Shown here in pieces: positions 28,957-36,854 of a stretch of DNA of 64,000 nt. The DNA is from Chitinophagaceae bacterium (GTDB lineage: Bacteria > Bacteroidota > Bacteroidia > Chitinophagales > Chitinophagaceae), in contig JAIEMP010000005.1 of the NCBI GenBank assembly GCA_019752045.1, positions 124,001 through 188,000 on the forward strand, written 5' to 3'. Under the pieces are notes generated by a model. That model had not been told where the DNA came from. It did no database searches and saw only the letters and a list, made by a program, of their open reading frames with translations. A program made the position numbers and the translations under genes. Every line of letters begins with the position of its first letter. Position 1 is the stretch's first letter.

Positions 28957-30504
28957 ATGAAACCGCAATCAATCTTCATTTATATACTGGTACTTGCATG
29001 TACGGCTACATCATGCAAAAAAGAAATAACAGAACAAACTGCCAATGCACAGGCATTAAATCCTGCGAACATTGATGCAGAAGCCGGTTTGTGGAAACCC
29101 ATTCTCTTAACATCAGCAACTGAGTTTGCAGTTGCAGCTCCTGCAGCAACCAATCTCCCCGGTTATAACGCAGAGATTAATGAAATAAAAAGCTGGCAAA
29201 AAAATATGGGTGAGCAGGAACGGAAGCTCATCAATTACTGGGGCGCAGGTGCGGTGCTTCGCTGGAATGAGATTACAAGAGGACTGGTAGCGAAATACAA
29301 TTTACCTCCTTATCAAAATCCTGATGGAACATATCCCATACCAGATGCAAACAATCCGTTTAACAATCCGCAATTTCCTTTTGCCAATCCACCATATGCT
29401 TCCAGAGCATATGCATACATCAGCGCTGCGGTATATGATGCATTAATTGCTGCATGGCATTATAAAAAAGTATACAACCGTGCAGCGCCATATAAAATTA
29501 ATACAACCGTAAATGCATTGTTACCAACATCTGATCTTCCATCCTACCCAAGTGAAGATGCAACTGTTACCGGCGTAATGGTAGAAATGCTGAAACTATT
29601 TTTTCCAACAGAGCAGGCATTTATCCAGCAAAAAGCAACTGAACATAAGAATGTAAGAGTGATGGCCGGTGTAAATATCAGAAGTGAACTGGATGCAGGT
29701 GAAGCATTGGGAAAACAGGTAGCACAAAAATTTATTACCCGTGCAAGAGGCGACAGAGCAGGTGCGGCCGTTGGCACTCCTGCATTGTGGCAACAGTTAG
29801 AAACACAGATGGCAGCAACAGGTGAAATACCATGGATCAGTCAGGAATCACCAAAACGGCCGCCCATGTTACCGTTGTTTGGAAGAGTAAGAACCTGGTT
29901 GTTTGATTCATCAACCATGGTTACCACAATACGCCCTAAGGCACCACCATCAACCAAATCAGAACAGTTTAAAAAAGAAACAGAAGAAGTGTTGCATTAC
30001 AGTAAGAATGCAACCAGACAGGAAATTGCCATTGTTCATTTCTGGGCCGATGGCGTGGCAACTGCAACCCCACCGGGCCACTGGAATGCAATTGCTGCAG
30101 ATGATTTTATTTCACAACGATACAGTGAAGTGCGCTGGGCAAGAAATATGGCATTACTCAACATGAGTTTAATGGATGCAGCCATTGCCTGTTGGGATGC
30201 AAAAACATTTTATTTCAATCCACGCCCATCACAGGTAAACCCTGCAATAAAAACAATCACCGGCTTACCAAATTTTCCGTCGTATACCAGCGGCCACTCA
30301 ACATTCAGCGGTGCAGCTGCAACTATATTAGGCCATATTATTCCGGGCAGAAAACAGGCATACGAAAACATGGCCAAAGAAGCATCGCTCTCAAGATTGT
30401 ATGGAGCAATTCATTACAGGAGTGATTGTGAAGAAGGATTAAAATGCGGTAATGCAATAGGAGCGTATGCCATTACAAGAGCAAGAACCGATGGGGCCGA
30501 ATAA
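28957..30504 (+). CDS. vanadium-dependent haloperoxidase/PAP2-like lipoprotein (second copy)
   Basis: This 515-residue lipoprotein (signal ending TATSC) carries the same two motifs as the first copy, NFPSYTSGHSTFSG and SRLYGAIHYRSDCEEG. It is longer because of an N-terminal region that aligns only loosely. The two paralogues are separated by the outer-membrane protein gene. The operon ends at a hairpin 37 bases downstream. Confidence 0.82.
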   Translation: MKPQSIFIYILVLACTATSCKKEITEQTANAQALNPANIDAEAGLWKPILLTSATEFAVAAPAATNLPGYNAEINEIKSWQKNMGEQERKLINYWGAGAVLRWNEITRGLVAKYNLPPYQNPDGTYPIPDANNPFNNPQFPFANPPYASRAYAYISAAVYDALIAAWHYKKVYNRAAPYKINTTVNALLPTSDLPSYPSEDATVTGVMVEMLKLFFPTEQAFIQQKATEHKNVRVMAGVNIRSELDAGEALGKQVAQKFITRARGDRAGAAVGTPALWQQLETQMAATGEIPWISQESPKRPPMLPLFGRVRTWLFDSSTMVTTIRPKAPPSTKSEQFKKETEEVLHYSKNATRQEIAIVHFWADGVATATPPGHWNAIAADDFISQRYSEVRWARNMALLNMSLMDAAIACWDAKTFYFNPRPSQVNPAIKTITGLPNFPSYTSGHSTFSGAAATILGHIIPGRKQAYENMAKEASLSRLYGAIHYRSDCEEGLKCGNAIGAYAITRARTDGAE

Positions 30505-30540
30505 ATAAACAGAATGATAATCAGTAGTAGTTTAATATAC

Positions 30541-30573
30541 ACTCCTCTGTTTCTACAGAGGAGTCTGTTTTTA
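30541..30573 (+). terminator. rho-independent terminator after the haloperoxidase operon
   Basis: A perfect 10-bp stem (ACTCCTCTGT with ACAGAGGAGT), a TTCT loop and a T-rich tail (CTGTTTTT) lie downstream of the second haloperoxidase-like gene. Confidence 0.85.
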
Positions 30574-30592
30574 AACCAAACATTAAATCAAC

Positions 30593-31729
30593 ATGAAAAA
30601 ATTTTTCTGGTTTGGATTAACGGGACTCATACTATTTGAGTTGGCGAATGTTTATTTTATTATGCCCATGCCCGGCAGTCAGCAAATGAACAGTATTGAT
30701 CTGGCTTATTTTTTATACAGCTACCGTTGGTATTTCAGAATAGGTTTGGCCATTGCAGCGGCAGTTGGTTTAATACTATCAGTCTGGAAACGGAAATGGA
30801 CCGTTGTAATTCCAATTGTAACAGCTGCAGTTGTGATTTATCTGGTCAATTTTAAAATGGCAGCAGATGCTATGTTTCAACAACCCCAAAAAATCATTTT
30901 TAAAACTGTTGCGGATAATAAAGTAGACAGTAACCGGTTGGTGATTGGTGTAGAAATAAACGGCAAAGCAAAAGCCTACCCTATTCAATACATCGGGTAT
31001 CATCATCATTTGCAGGACACGCTGGATGGTAACGCAATTCTTGTTACCTATTGTACGGTATGCAGAACAGGCCGTGTGTTTGAACCTATTGTAAACGGCA
31101 GGCAGGAACAGTTTCGATTGGTTGGGATGGATCATTTTAATGCCATGCTCGAAGATGCTACTACAAAAAGCTGGTGGCGACAATCAACCGGTGAAGCCAT
31201 TACAGGAAAACGAAAAGGTACTAAGCTCAAAGAGCTTATAAGTACACAAACCAGTTTGGGAAAATGGATTCAACTGCATCCGAATACTACTATTCTTCAG
31301 GCCGATCCTGCATTTGTAAAACGATACGACAGTTCGCTTAACTATGAACAAGGAAAAAGTAAAAGCAAACTCACGGGCACAGACAGTCTTTCCTGGAACG
31401 ATAAATCATGGGTGATTGGTATTAAAGCGGGGGATGCATCAAAAGCATATGACTGGAACATGTTGAAACAAAAACGCATCGTGCAGGATACGCTTAATCA
31501 AACAGCAATAATTGTTCTGCTTGCAAATGATAACCGCAGTTTTTTTGCATTTGAACTGCCTGCAAATGCGAACAGTGTTTCTTTACTGAACGACACACTG
31601 CTGCTAAATACAAAACACTATCGCATCAACGGAAAAGGGATTGATACAGGTTTTAACCTGAAGCCTGTCTACGCTTATCAGGAGTTTTGGCATAGCTGGA
31701 AAACATTTCAACCCCAAACCGATCATTAA
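30593..31729 (+). CDS. DUF3179 domain-containing membrane protein
   Basis: This 378-residue protein has about three N-terminal membrane segments (residues ~5-100) and then a DUF3179 domain with the family hallmarks VIGVEINGKAKAYPI and TYCTVCRTG (two cysteines). The function of DUF3179 is not established. The gene is preceded by a terminator, so it has its own promoter. Confidence 0.85.
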   Translation: MKKFFWFGLTGLILFELANVYFIMPMPGSQQMNSIDLAYFLYSYRWYFRIGLAIAAAVGLILSVWKRKWTVVIPIVTAAVVIYLVNFKMAADAMFQQPQKIIFKTVADNKVDSNRLVIGVEINGKAKAYPIQYIGYHHHLQDTLDGNAILVTYCTVCRTGRVFEPIVNGRQEQFRLVGMDHFNAMLEDATTKSWWRQSTGEAITGKRKGTKLKELISTQTSLGKWIQLHPNTTILQADPAFVKRYDSSLNYEQGKSKSKLTGTDSLSWNDKSWVIGIKAGDASKAYDWNMLKQKRIVQDTLNQTAIIVLLANDNRSFFAFELPANANSVSLLNDTLLLNTKHYRINGKGIDTGFNLKPVYAYQEFWHSWKTFQPQTDH

Positions 31730-31833
31730 AAAGCAGTGCACTTTACTCAGGAGTTTCTTTCTGCGAAGGCATAAAGAAAAAAATTATCTTGCAGTTGCAC
31801 GATTGACAGTTTTTTTATATTAAACAAACAGGC

Positions 31834-32826
31834 ATGCAGCAAAGTACATTAAAAAAGTTATCAGAAGCATTGGGCATCAGTATATCAACAGTCTCCCGTG
31901 CTTTAAAGGATCATCCGGATATTTCTGCATCCACCAAACTGAAGGTAAAAGAACTGGCGGCTGCAATGGAATACGAACCCAACAGTTATGCTGTTCAGTT
32001 ACGCACCAAACAAAGTAATCTCTTAGGTATTCTCGTTCCCTCAATTGATAATTATTTTTACGATTCTTTTATTGCTGCTGTTGAAGATGAAGCACGCAAA
32101 TACGGATATTCTGTTTTGATTATGCAATCAAGAGATGATGTGGCAATTGAAACAGCCAATATCAACATCTTCCGCAAAAATATGGTGATGGGACTGTTTG
32201 CTACCGTATCTATTGCAACAGAAGAACTGGCGCCGTTTAAAAAAATGGAGGACCTTAAAATACCGGTGATCTTTTTTGACCGTGTACCGGAAGAGAAAGG
32301 GTTTTATAAAGTTTGTTTGCCCGACGCTATGGCAGCTAAAATTGCTGCAGAAGCAATGATTGAAAAAAAGAAAAAGAATGTATTGGCTCTTTTTGGCCAC
32401 CCCCATTTAAGTATATCCAGAGTGCGTTGTAAAACGTTGGTTGATACGTTTAAACAACAGGCACCCGATACAAAGATTTCGATTGATTATCCCGAGCAGC
32501 CCGAAGCTTCAAAAGAGGCAGCGCTCAAAGCACTTACATCAAAAGCAGCACCCGATGTTATTTTTTGTATGGGCGATTTAATTCTCATTGGTGTAATGCG
32601 GGCCATTCATGAACTGAACCTGAGAGTACCGGATGATGTGGCGGTAATTGGAATCAGTAACGGCTTTATTCCAACTATGTATAATCCCGTAATTACGTAT
32701 GTAGAAACCAGTGGTTATAAGTTGGGCAAACTTTCTTTTTCACAAATGTTAGGTCGCTTAAAAGGAGAAGATATTAGCGAAAACGTTTGCGTTGAATCAA
32801 TGCTTATAAAAGGTGGTTCTTTATGA
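31834..32826 (+). CDS. LacI family transcriptional regulator (second copy)
   Basis: This 330-residue LacI/GalR protein has helix-turn-helix LKKLSEALGISISTVSRALK at the N-terminus and a sugar-binding-type C-terminal domain. It is clearly similar along its length to the LacI at 9.3 kb (shared SRALK-HPDIS, FFDRVPE/FFDKVPD and YVETSGYKLGKL). It precedes an MFS carrier and a trehalase on the same strand, and an operator-like palindrome is embedded in the last codons of this gene. It therefore probably controls the carrier-trehalase pair. Confidence 0.93.
   Translation: MQQSTLKKLSEALGISISTVSRALKDHPDISASTKLKVKELAAAMEYEPNSYAVQLRTKQSNLLGILVPSIDNYFYDSFIAAVEDEARKYGYSVLIMQSRDDVAIETANINIFRKNMVMGLFATVSIATEELAPFKKMEDLKIPVIFFDRVPEEKGFYKVCLPDAMAAKIAAEAMIEKKKKNVLALFGHPHLSISRVRCKTLVDTFKQQAPDTKISIDYPEQPEASKEAALKALTSKAAPDVIFCMGDLILIGVMRAIHELNLRVPDDVAVIGISNGFIPTMYNPVITYVETSGYKLGKLSFSQMLGRLKGEDISENVCVESMLIKGGSL
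32778..32791. promoter_or_regulatory. LacI-type operator inside the 3' end of lacI, before the MFS-trehalase pair
   Basis: CGAAAACGTTTGCG differs by one base from the perfect palindrome CGCAAACGTTTGCG. It lies 98 bases before the preferred MFS start. It is coding sequence too, so the match could be chance; the similarity to the other sites in this window argues against that. Confidence 0.5.
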
Positions 32827-32888
32827 TGAAATAGCTTTGGTAAATGAGGATGAACGGGTATATTTATTATTCATTTTATCCTCTTGCC

Positions 32889-34154
32889 ATGACCAACTTC
32901 CGCATTAAACTTTCGCTCTTTCTTAATTATTTTGTTTTTGCCATTCTGCTTAACAGTGTGGGTACTGTTATTTTACAAGTGCAGGCAAATTTTGATATTT
33001 CTAAAGGATCGGCCAGCATTCTTGAAGCATTTAAAGACCTGAGTATTGCTATCGCATCTTTTCTGATTGCATCTTATGTAAACAGGATCGGATACAAAAA
33101 AACCATGCTCATTGCATTAGGATTAATTGCAGTGATGTGTTTAATTATTCCATCGGTGAATAGTTTTTTCATGACCAAAATATTGTTTGCAGCTGCTGGT
33201 GTTGGTTTTGCATTAATTAAAGTAAGTGTGTTTGCAACCATTGGCTTGGTTACAAAATCGAAGAACGAACATCTGAGTCTGATGAATTTTCTGGAATCGT
33301 TTTTTATGGTGGGCATTTTGGCAGGATATTTTTTGTTTGCTTCAATGGTAGATAATAACAATCCTAAATCAACCACCTGGTTTAATGCCTATTATATTTT
33401 AGGAGGCCTTGCAATTCTTGCTTTTGCATTATTGCTTTCTACAAAACTCGATGAGTCTTCCATAAAAGAAGCAGAGCAATCAAAATCTGCAGCAGACGAT
33501 TTTATAGAAATGTTTAAACTGATCTTGTTGCCGCTCGTATTGGTGTTTATTTTCAGTGCATTTTTTTATGTATTGATTGAACAGAGTATAATGAGCTGGT
33601 TGCCTACTTTTAATAAAGATGTGCTGCAACTTTCTACCAGCCTCAGCATACAAATGGCCAGCATCCTTTCTGCATCTATTGCTTTAGGCCGTTTTCTTGC
33701 AGGATTAGTGTTGCGTAAAATGGATTGGCTGATTGTATTGGTAGTTTGTTTACTTGCAGCAGCCACACTGGTATTAGTAGCTGTTCCTTTAACAAAAAAT
33801 ATCACCGGTATTTCAGTAAACAGTCTGGCTGATGTTCCATTGGTTGCATTTATCTTTCCATTAATCGGATTATTTCTTGCACCCATTTACCCTGCTATTA
33901 ACTCTGTTATTTTAAGTAATCTGCCTGCGCATCGTCATGCATCCATGAGCGGATTGATAGTTGTATTTTCTGCATTAGGAGGTACAACCGGATCTATTAT
34001 TACAGGAAATATTTTTGGCACTTATGGCGGACAAACAGCTTTTTATTTTTCGTTGGCACCAATCGGGATCCTGATCGTGTTGTTGTATGTGTTTAAACGT
34101 CTGCAGCCAAAAGCAGGCACAGTGGTTGATCTTAAAACAGCAGGAGGGCATTGA
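32889..34154 (+). CDS. MFS transporter, probable sugar carrier
   Basis: This protein of about 421 residues has twelve predicted membrane helices and the MFS loop motif NRIGYKKTM between helices 2 and 3. ATG 32889 (MTNFRIKLSLF) is preferred over an ATG 15 codons earlier. The stop overlaps the start region of the trehalase gene, so the two are coupled. Trehalose or a related glucoside is the likely substrate by context only. Confidence 0.8.
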   Translation: MTNFRIKLSLFLNYFVFAILLNSVGTVILQVQANFDISKGSASILEAFKDLSIAIASFLIASYVNRIGYKKTMLIALGLIAVMCLIIPSVNSFFMTKILFAAAGVGFALIKVSVFATIGLVTKSKNEHLSLMNFLESFFMVGILAGYFLFASMVDNNNPKSTTWFNAYYILGGLAILAFALLLSTKLDESSIKEAEQSKSAADDFIEMFKLILLPLVLVFIFSAFFYVLIEQSIMSWLPTFNKDVLQLSTSLSIQMASILSASIALGRFLAGLVLRKMDWLIVLVVCLLAAATLVLVAVPLTKNITGISVNSLADVPLVAFIFPLIGLFLAPIYPAINSVILSNLPAHRHASMSGLIVVFSALGGTTGSIITGNIFGTYGGQTAFYFSLAPIGILIVLLYVFKRLQPKAGTVVDLKTAGGH

Positions 34155-34156
34155 TC

Positions 34157-35656
34157 GTGAAGCAGAAGGAATTATTTGAACTGAGTCCGTTGTTTGAAGA
34201 GGTACAGATGAACCGCATCTTTGAAGATGGAAAAACCTTTGTGGATTGTATTCCCAAACAACCGATGGAATTGATTCTTCAGCAATATGAAGAGCAAAAG
34301 AACTCAGCCAATTTTAACTTAAGCAGTTTTGTGCATGAACAGTTTGAACTGCCGCATGTATTTGCATGCGATTATCACACGGATGCGGCACAGGATGTGG
34401 AGCAGCACATTCACTCCTTATGGCCCGTGCTTACACGTATGCCCGATGAAAAGAAAGGATCATTAATTCCATTACCCAACGCATATATTGTTCCCGGCGG
34501 CCGCTTTGGTGAAGTGTATTACTGGGATAGTTATTTTACCATGCTTGGCTTAAAAGCGTCCAACATGTTTGAGATGATTGAAAACATGCTGAATAATTTT
34601 TCTCATCTCATTCAAACAATTGGATTTATTCCCAATGGTAACCGTACGTATTATCTCGGCCGTTCACAGCCTCCTTTTTTTTCATTGATGGTGAAGATGA
34701 TGGCGGATATAAAAGGAGAAGAGATCTTACCTGCTTACCTTTCTTCCTTAGAAATGGAGTACAGGTTCTGGATGAAAGGAGCAGATGAGTTGAATCAACA
34801 TCAAGCGGCAATTCATCATGTAATGTTGATGAAAGATGGGGTGGTGCTCAACCGTTATTGGGATGCATTTGCAACTGCAAGACCGGAATCGTACAGAGAA
34901 GATGTAGAACTCACACATCAATCAACACAGCCAAAAGAAATACTGTACCGACATTTAAGAGCCGGCGCAGAATCGGGCTGGGATTACAGTTGCCGTTGGT
35001 TTAAAGAGGGCCATTCATTTGCAAGCATTCACACCACAGAAATTGTTCCGGTTGATCTCAATTGTTTACTCTGTCATCTGGAACAAACAATTGCGGATGC
35101 ATTAAACGTAAAAGGCGATCTGTTGAAAGCAGAGAAATATCATTTGCTGGCTGAACAACGGAAAAAGGCCATTCATACATATTGCTGGAATGAAACACTA
35201 AGTTTTTTCACAGACTATGATTGTGCGGCACATGAACCAAAAACCATAAAAACATTAGCAGGGGTTGCTCCTTTATTCTTTGGAATAGCTACTGCACAGC
35301 AGGCAGATTCAATAGCTGGCATACTGGAAACTGAATTTTTAAAAGATGGCGGATTAACCACAACACTTGAAACAACGGGACAGCAATGGGATGCACCAAA
35401 CGGATGGGCACCATTGCAATGGATGAGTATAGTTGGTTTAGAAAATTATGGGCATCATTCTTTAGCAGCTACGATTGCCCAACGATGGATTCAGCTGAAC
35501 ACCGATGTGTATAAACGCACCGGCAAACTCATGGAAAAATACAATGTAGTAGATACACATTTAGAAGCAGGTGGTGGTGAATATGCAGGACAGGATGGTT
35601 TTGGCTGGACGAATGGCGTATTACTGGCGTTGATGAAAAAATATGGAAACGTTTAA
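34157..35656 (+). CDS. treF: trehalase, glycoside hydrolase family 37
   Basis: This enzyme of about 499 residues hydrolyses alpha,alpha-trehalose to two glucoses. Both trehalase signatures are present: PGGRFGEVYYWDSY (~113-126) and QWDAPNGWAPLQ (~409). No signal peptide is seen, so it acts in the cytoplasm like TreF. The start is GTG 34157, with AGGAGG ten bases upstream; a TTG two codons earlier is an alternative. It is coupled to the upstream MFS carrier, which suggests uptake and hydrolysis of trehalose. Confidence 0.93.
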   Translation: MKQKELFELSPLFEEVQMNRIFEDGKTFVDCIPKQPMELILQQYEEQKNSANFNLSSFVHEQFELPHVFACDYHTDAAQDVEQHIHSLWPVLTRMPDEKKGSLIPLPNAYIVPGGRFGEVYYWDSYFTMLGLKASNMFEMIENMLNNFSHLIQTIGFIPNGNRTYYLGRSQPPFFSLMVKMMADIKGEEILPAYLSSLEMEYRFWMKGADELNQHQAAIHHVMLMKDGVVLNRYWDAFATARPESYREDVELTHQSTQPKEILYRHLRAGAESGWDYSCRWFKEGHSFASIHTTEIVPVDLNCLLCHLEQTIADALNVKGDLLKAEKYHLLAEQRKKAIHTYCWNETLSFFTDYDCAAHEPKTIKTLAGVAPLFFGIATAQQADSIAGILETEFLKDGGLTTTLETTGQQWDAPNGWAPLQWMSIVGLENYGHHSLAATIAQRWIQLNTDVYKRTGKLMEKYNVVDTHLEAGGGEYAGQDGFGWTNGVLLALMKKYGNV

Positions 35657-35719
35657 TTTCAAGATGTGGTTTGTGAAAAAATTTTAATCGATTGTTTCGT
35701 TAGCAATTTGAATTTAGTG

Positions 35720-35744
35720 AGATGTCTCGTTCCTCGACATGACG
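35720..35744. repeat. REP-like palindrome (ATGTCTCG...CGACATGA)
   Basis: A short imperfect palindrome with TGTC/GACA arms lies between the trehalase and GIY-YIG genes. The style is common in Bacteroidota intergenic repeats. It is weak alone but stands 44 bases from a clearer unit. Confidence 0.45.
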
Positions 35745-35787
35745 GATTAAACAGCTTACGTAATTATTGAGAGTATAAATTTTTAGA

Positions 35788-35833
35788 GTGGTCGTCATTT
35801 CGATCCCGCAAGAGCGGGAAGAAATCCCCGCCA
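35788..35833. repeat. REP-like hairpin beside the GIY-YIG gene
   Basis: Nested inverted repeats comprise GTGG/CCAC, ATTTC (35797) with GAAAT (35821), and CCCGC-AAGA-GCGGG (35805-35818). The TCATTTCGA...GAAATC outline matches a repeat type widespread in Bacteroidota genomes (family knowledge). It lies 28 bases past the 3' end of the GIY-YIG gene. Confidence 0.65.
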
Positions 35834-35861
35834 CTTCAGAAAGAATGAAGAAAAGAGGATA

Positions 35862-36161
35862 CTACCATTTTTCAATTTCAGGCCAAAGATCAATCCATGT
35901 GGGATTGAGGACAGAAATCAATTCATCTTTCTTTTTTCTGCTCCACTTTTTTAACTCTTTTTCACGGCCAATTGCTTCTTCAATCCTTCCGAAATTTTCG
36001 TAATATACACAAATGGTACAATTGTACTTATCCGTAAAGCTTCCCTTAAAGTAATGTTCTTTGTGTTGAAGAATACGGCTTCTCAAATCAGTACTTACTC
36101 CAATGTAAACAACTGTACGCAGTTGATTGGTCATGATATATATACACCCACCATGTTCCAT
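35862..36161 (-). CDS. small GIY-YIG nuclease family protein
   Basis: This single-domain protein of about 99 residues has the GIY-YIG layout. GGCIYIMTNQLRTVVYIGVS provides the GIY/YIG-equivalent strands (CIYI and VYIG), followed by RSRILQHK with the catalytic Arg, and a Glu in FGRIEEAIGREKELKKW. It belongs to the UvrC/YhbQ-like small endonuclease group. An upstream in-frame Met would overlap trpF, so the start at 36161 is preferred. It is last in the minus-strand sugar operon but is probably unrelated to it, because it abuts REP-like palindromes. Confidence 0.87.
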   Translation of the reverse strand: MEHGGCIYIMTNQLRTVVYIGVSTDLRSRILQHKEHYFKGSFTDKYNCTICVYYENFGRIEEAIGREKELKKWSRKKKDELISVLNPTWIDLWPEIEKW

Positions 36162-36174
36162 ACAAAGATTTATC

Positions 36175-36825
36175 TCACCCCAACGCTGCTTTAAAGAATG
36201 CATCTAATTTGGCTTCATCCAATTGTCCGTTTGTTCGCACAGCACTGCAGAGATCAAGACCAAAGGGTTGCACCGTATCAATGGCCTCTTTTACGTTTGT
36301 TGTATTTAATCCACCGGCTAAAAAAACGGGAACCTTGCTTGAATCAACAATGCGTTTACTTAATTTCCAGTTATGTGTGCGACCTGTTCCGCCCAGTTCT
36401 TTTACGGCAAGATTTGGATTTCCACTATCAAGCAATAAAGCATCCACATGTTCGGCAATACCCAACGCTTCATCAATCGAAGATTCATCTATCACATGAA
36501 TTACCTGCACCAGCTTTACAAAAGGCAAGGCTGTTTTTATTTCTTTATAGCTGCCATCTGTTAATGCATCAACAATCTGAATGGTATTGGTGAGCACTTT
36601 ACTATGATGCGTAATAATATTTTTAGCAGCAGTTTCACTGGTTAACAGAAACGTACCAACAGGTGGCGGAACTGTTTGTGCAATGGTATAAATCATCTCA
36701 TCTGTAATAACACCGGGTCCGCTGGGCATATGCCCAACCAAACCTAATGCTGAAGCGCCGTAACGTACAGCCAGTGCGGCTTCTTCAACTGAACTGATGC
36801 AGCAGATCTTAATCCGGGGTTTCAT
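36175..36825 (-). CDS. trpF: phosphoribosylanthranilate isomerase-like protein
   Basis: This (beta/alpha)8 protein of about 216 residues has the catalytic Cys region RIKICC near the N-terminus. It also has LLDSGNPNLAVKELGGTGRTHNW, with the acid Asp and phosphate-binding GGTG of TrpF. TrpF converts N-(5-phosphoribosyl)anthranilate in tryptophan synthesis. No other trp gene is nearby, and it lies between a GH13 enzyme and a GIY-YIG gene. It may be a stand-alone TrpF or a paralogue with another role. The usual Gly after KIC is Cys here, and the Asp-Trp near the end of the motif is Asn-Trp. Confidence 0.8.
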   Translation of the reverse strand: MKPRIKICCISSVEEAALAVRYGASALGLVGHMPSGPGVITDEMIYTIAQTVPPPVGTFLLTSETAAKNIITHHSKVLTNTIQIVDALTDGSYKEIKTALPFVKLVQVIHVIDESSIDEALGIAEHVDALLLDSGNPNLAVKELGGTGRTHNWKLSKRIVDSSKVPVFLAGGLNTTNVKEAIDTVQPFGLDLCSAVRTNGQLDEAKLDAFFKAALG

Positions 36826-36854
36826 GTACATTGTTTTGCAGGTAAAAGTAAACA

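Noticed and set aside
5-30504. A terpenoid-halogenation cluster joining the terpene cyclase-like and haloperoxidase-like genes
   Set aside because: They are about 26 kb apart, separated by terminators and unrelated carbohydrate and envelope genes.
36175-36825. Tryptophan biosynthesis operon
   Set aside because: Only the TrpF homologue is present; all neighbours concern sugars or are repeat-associated.
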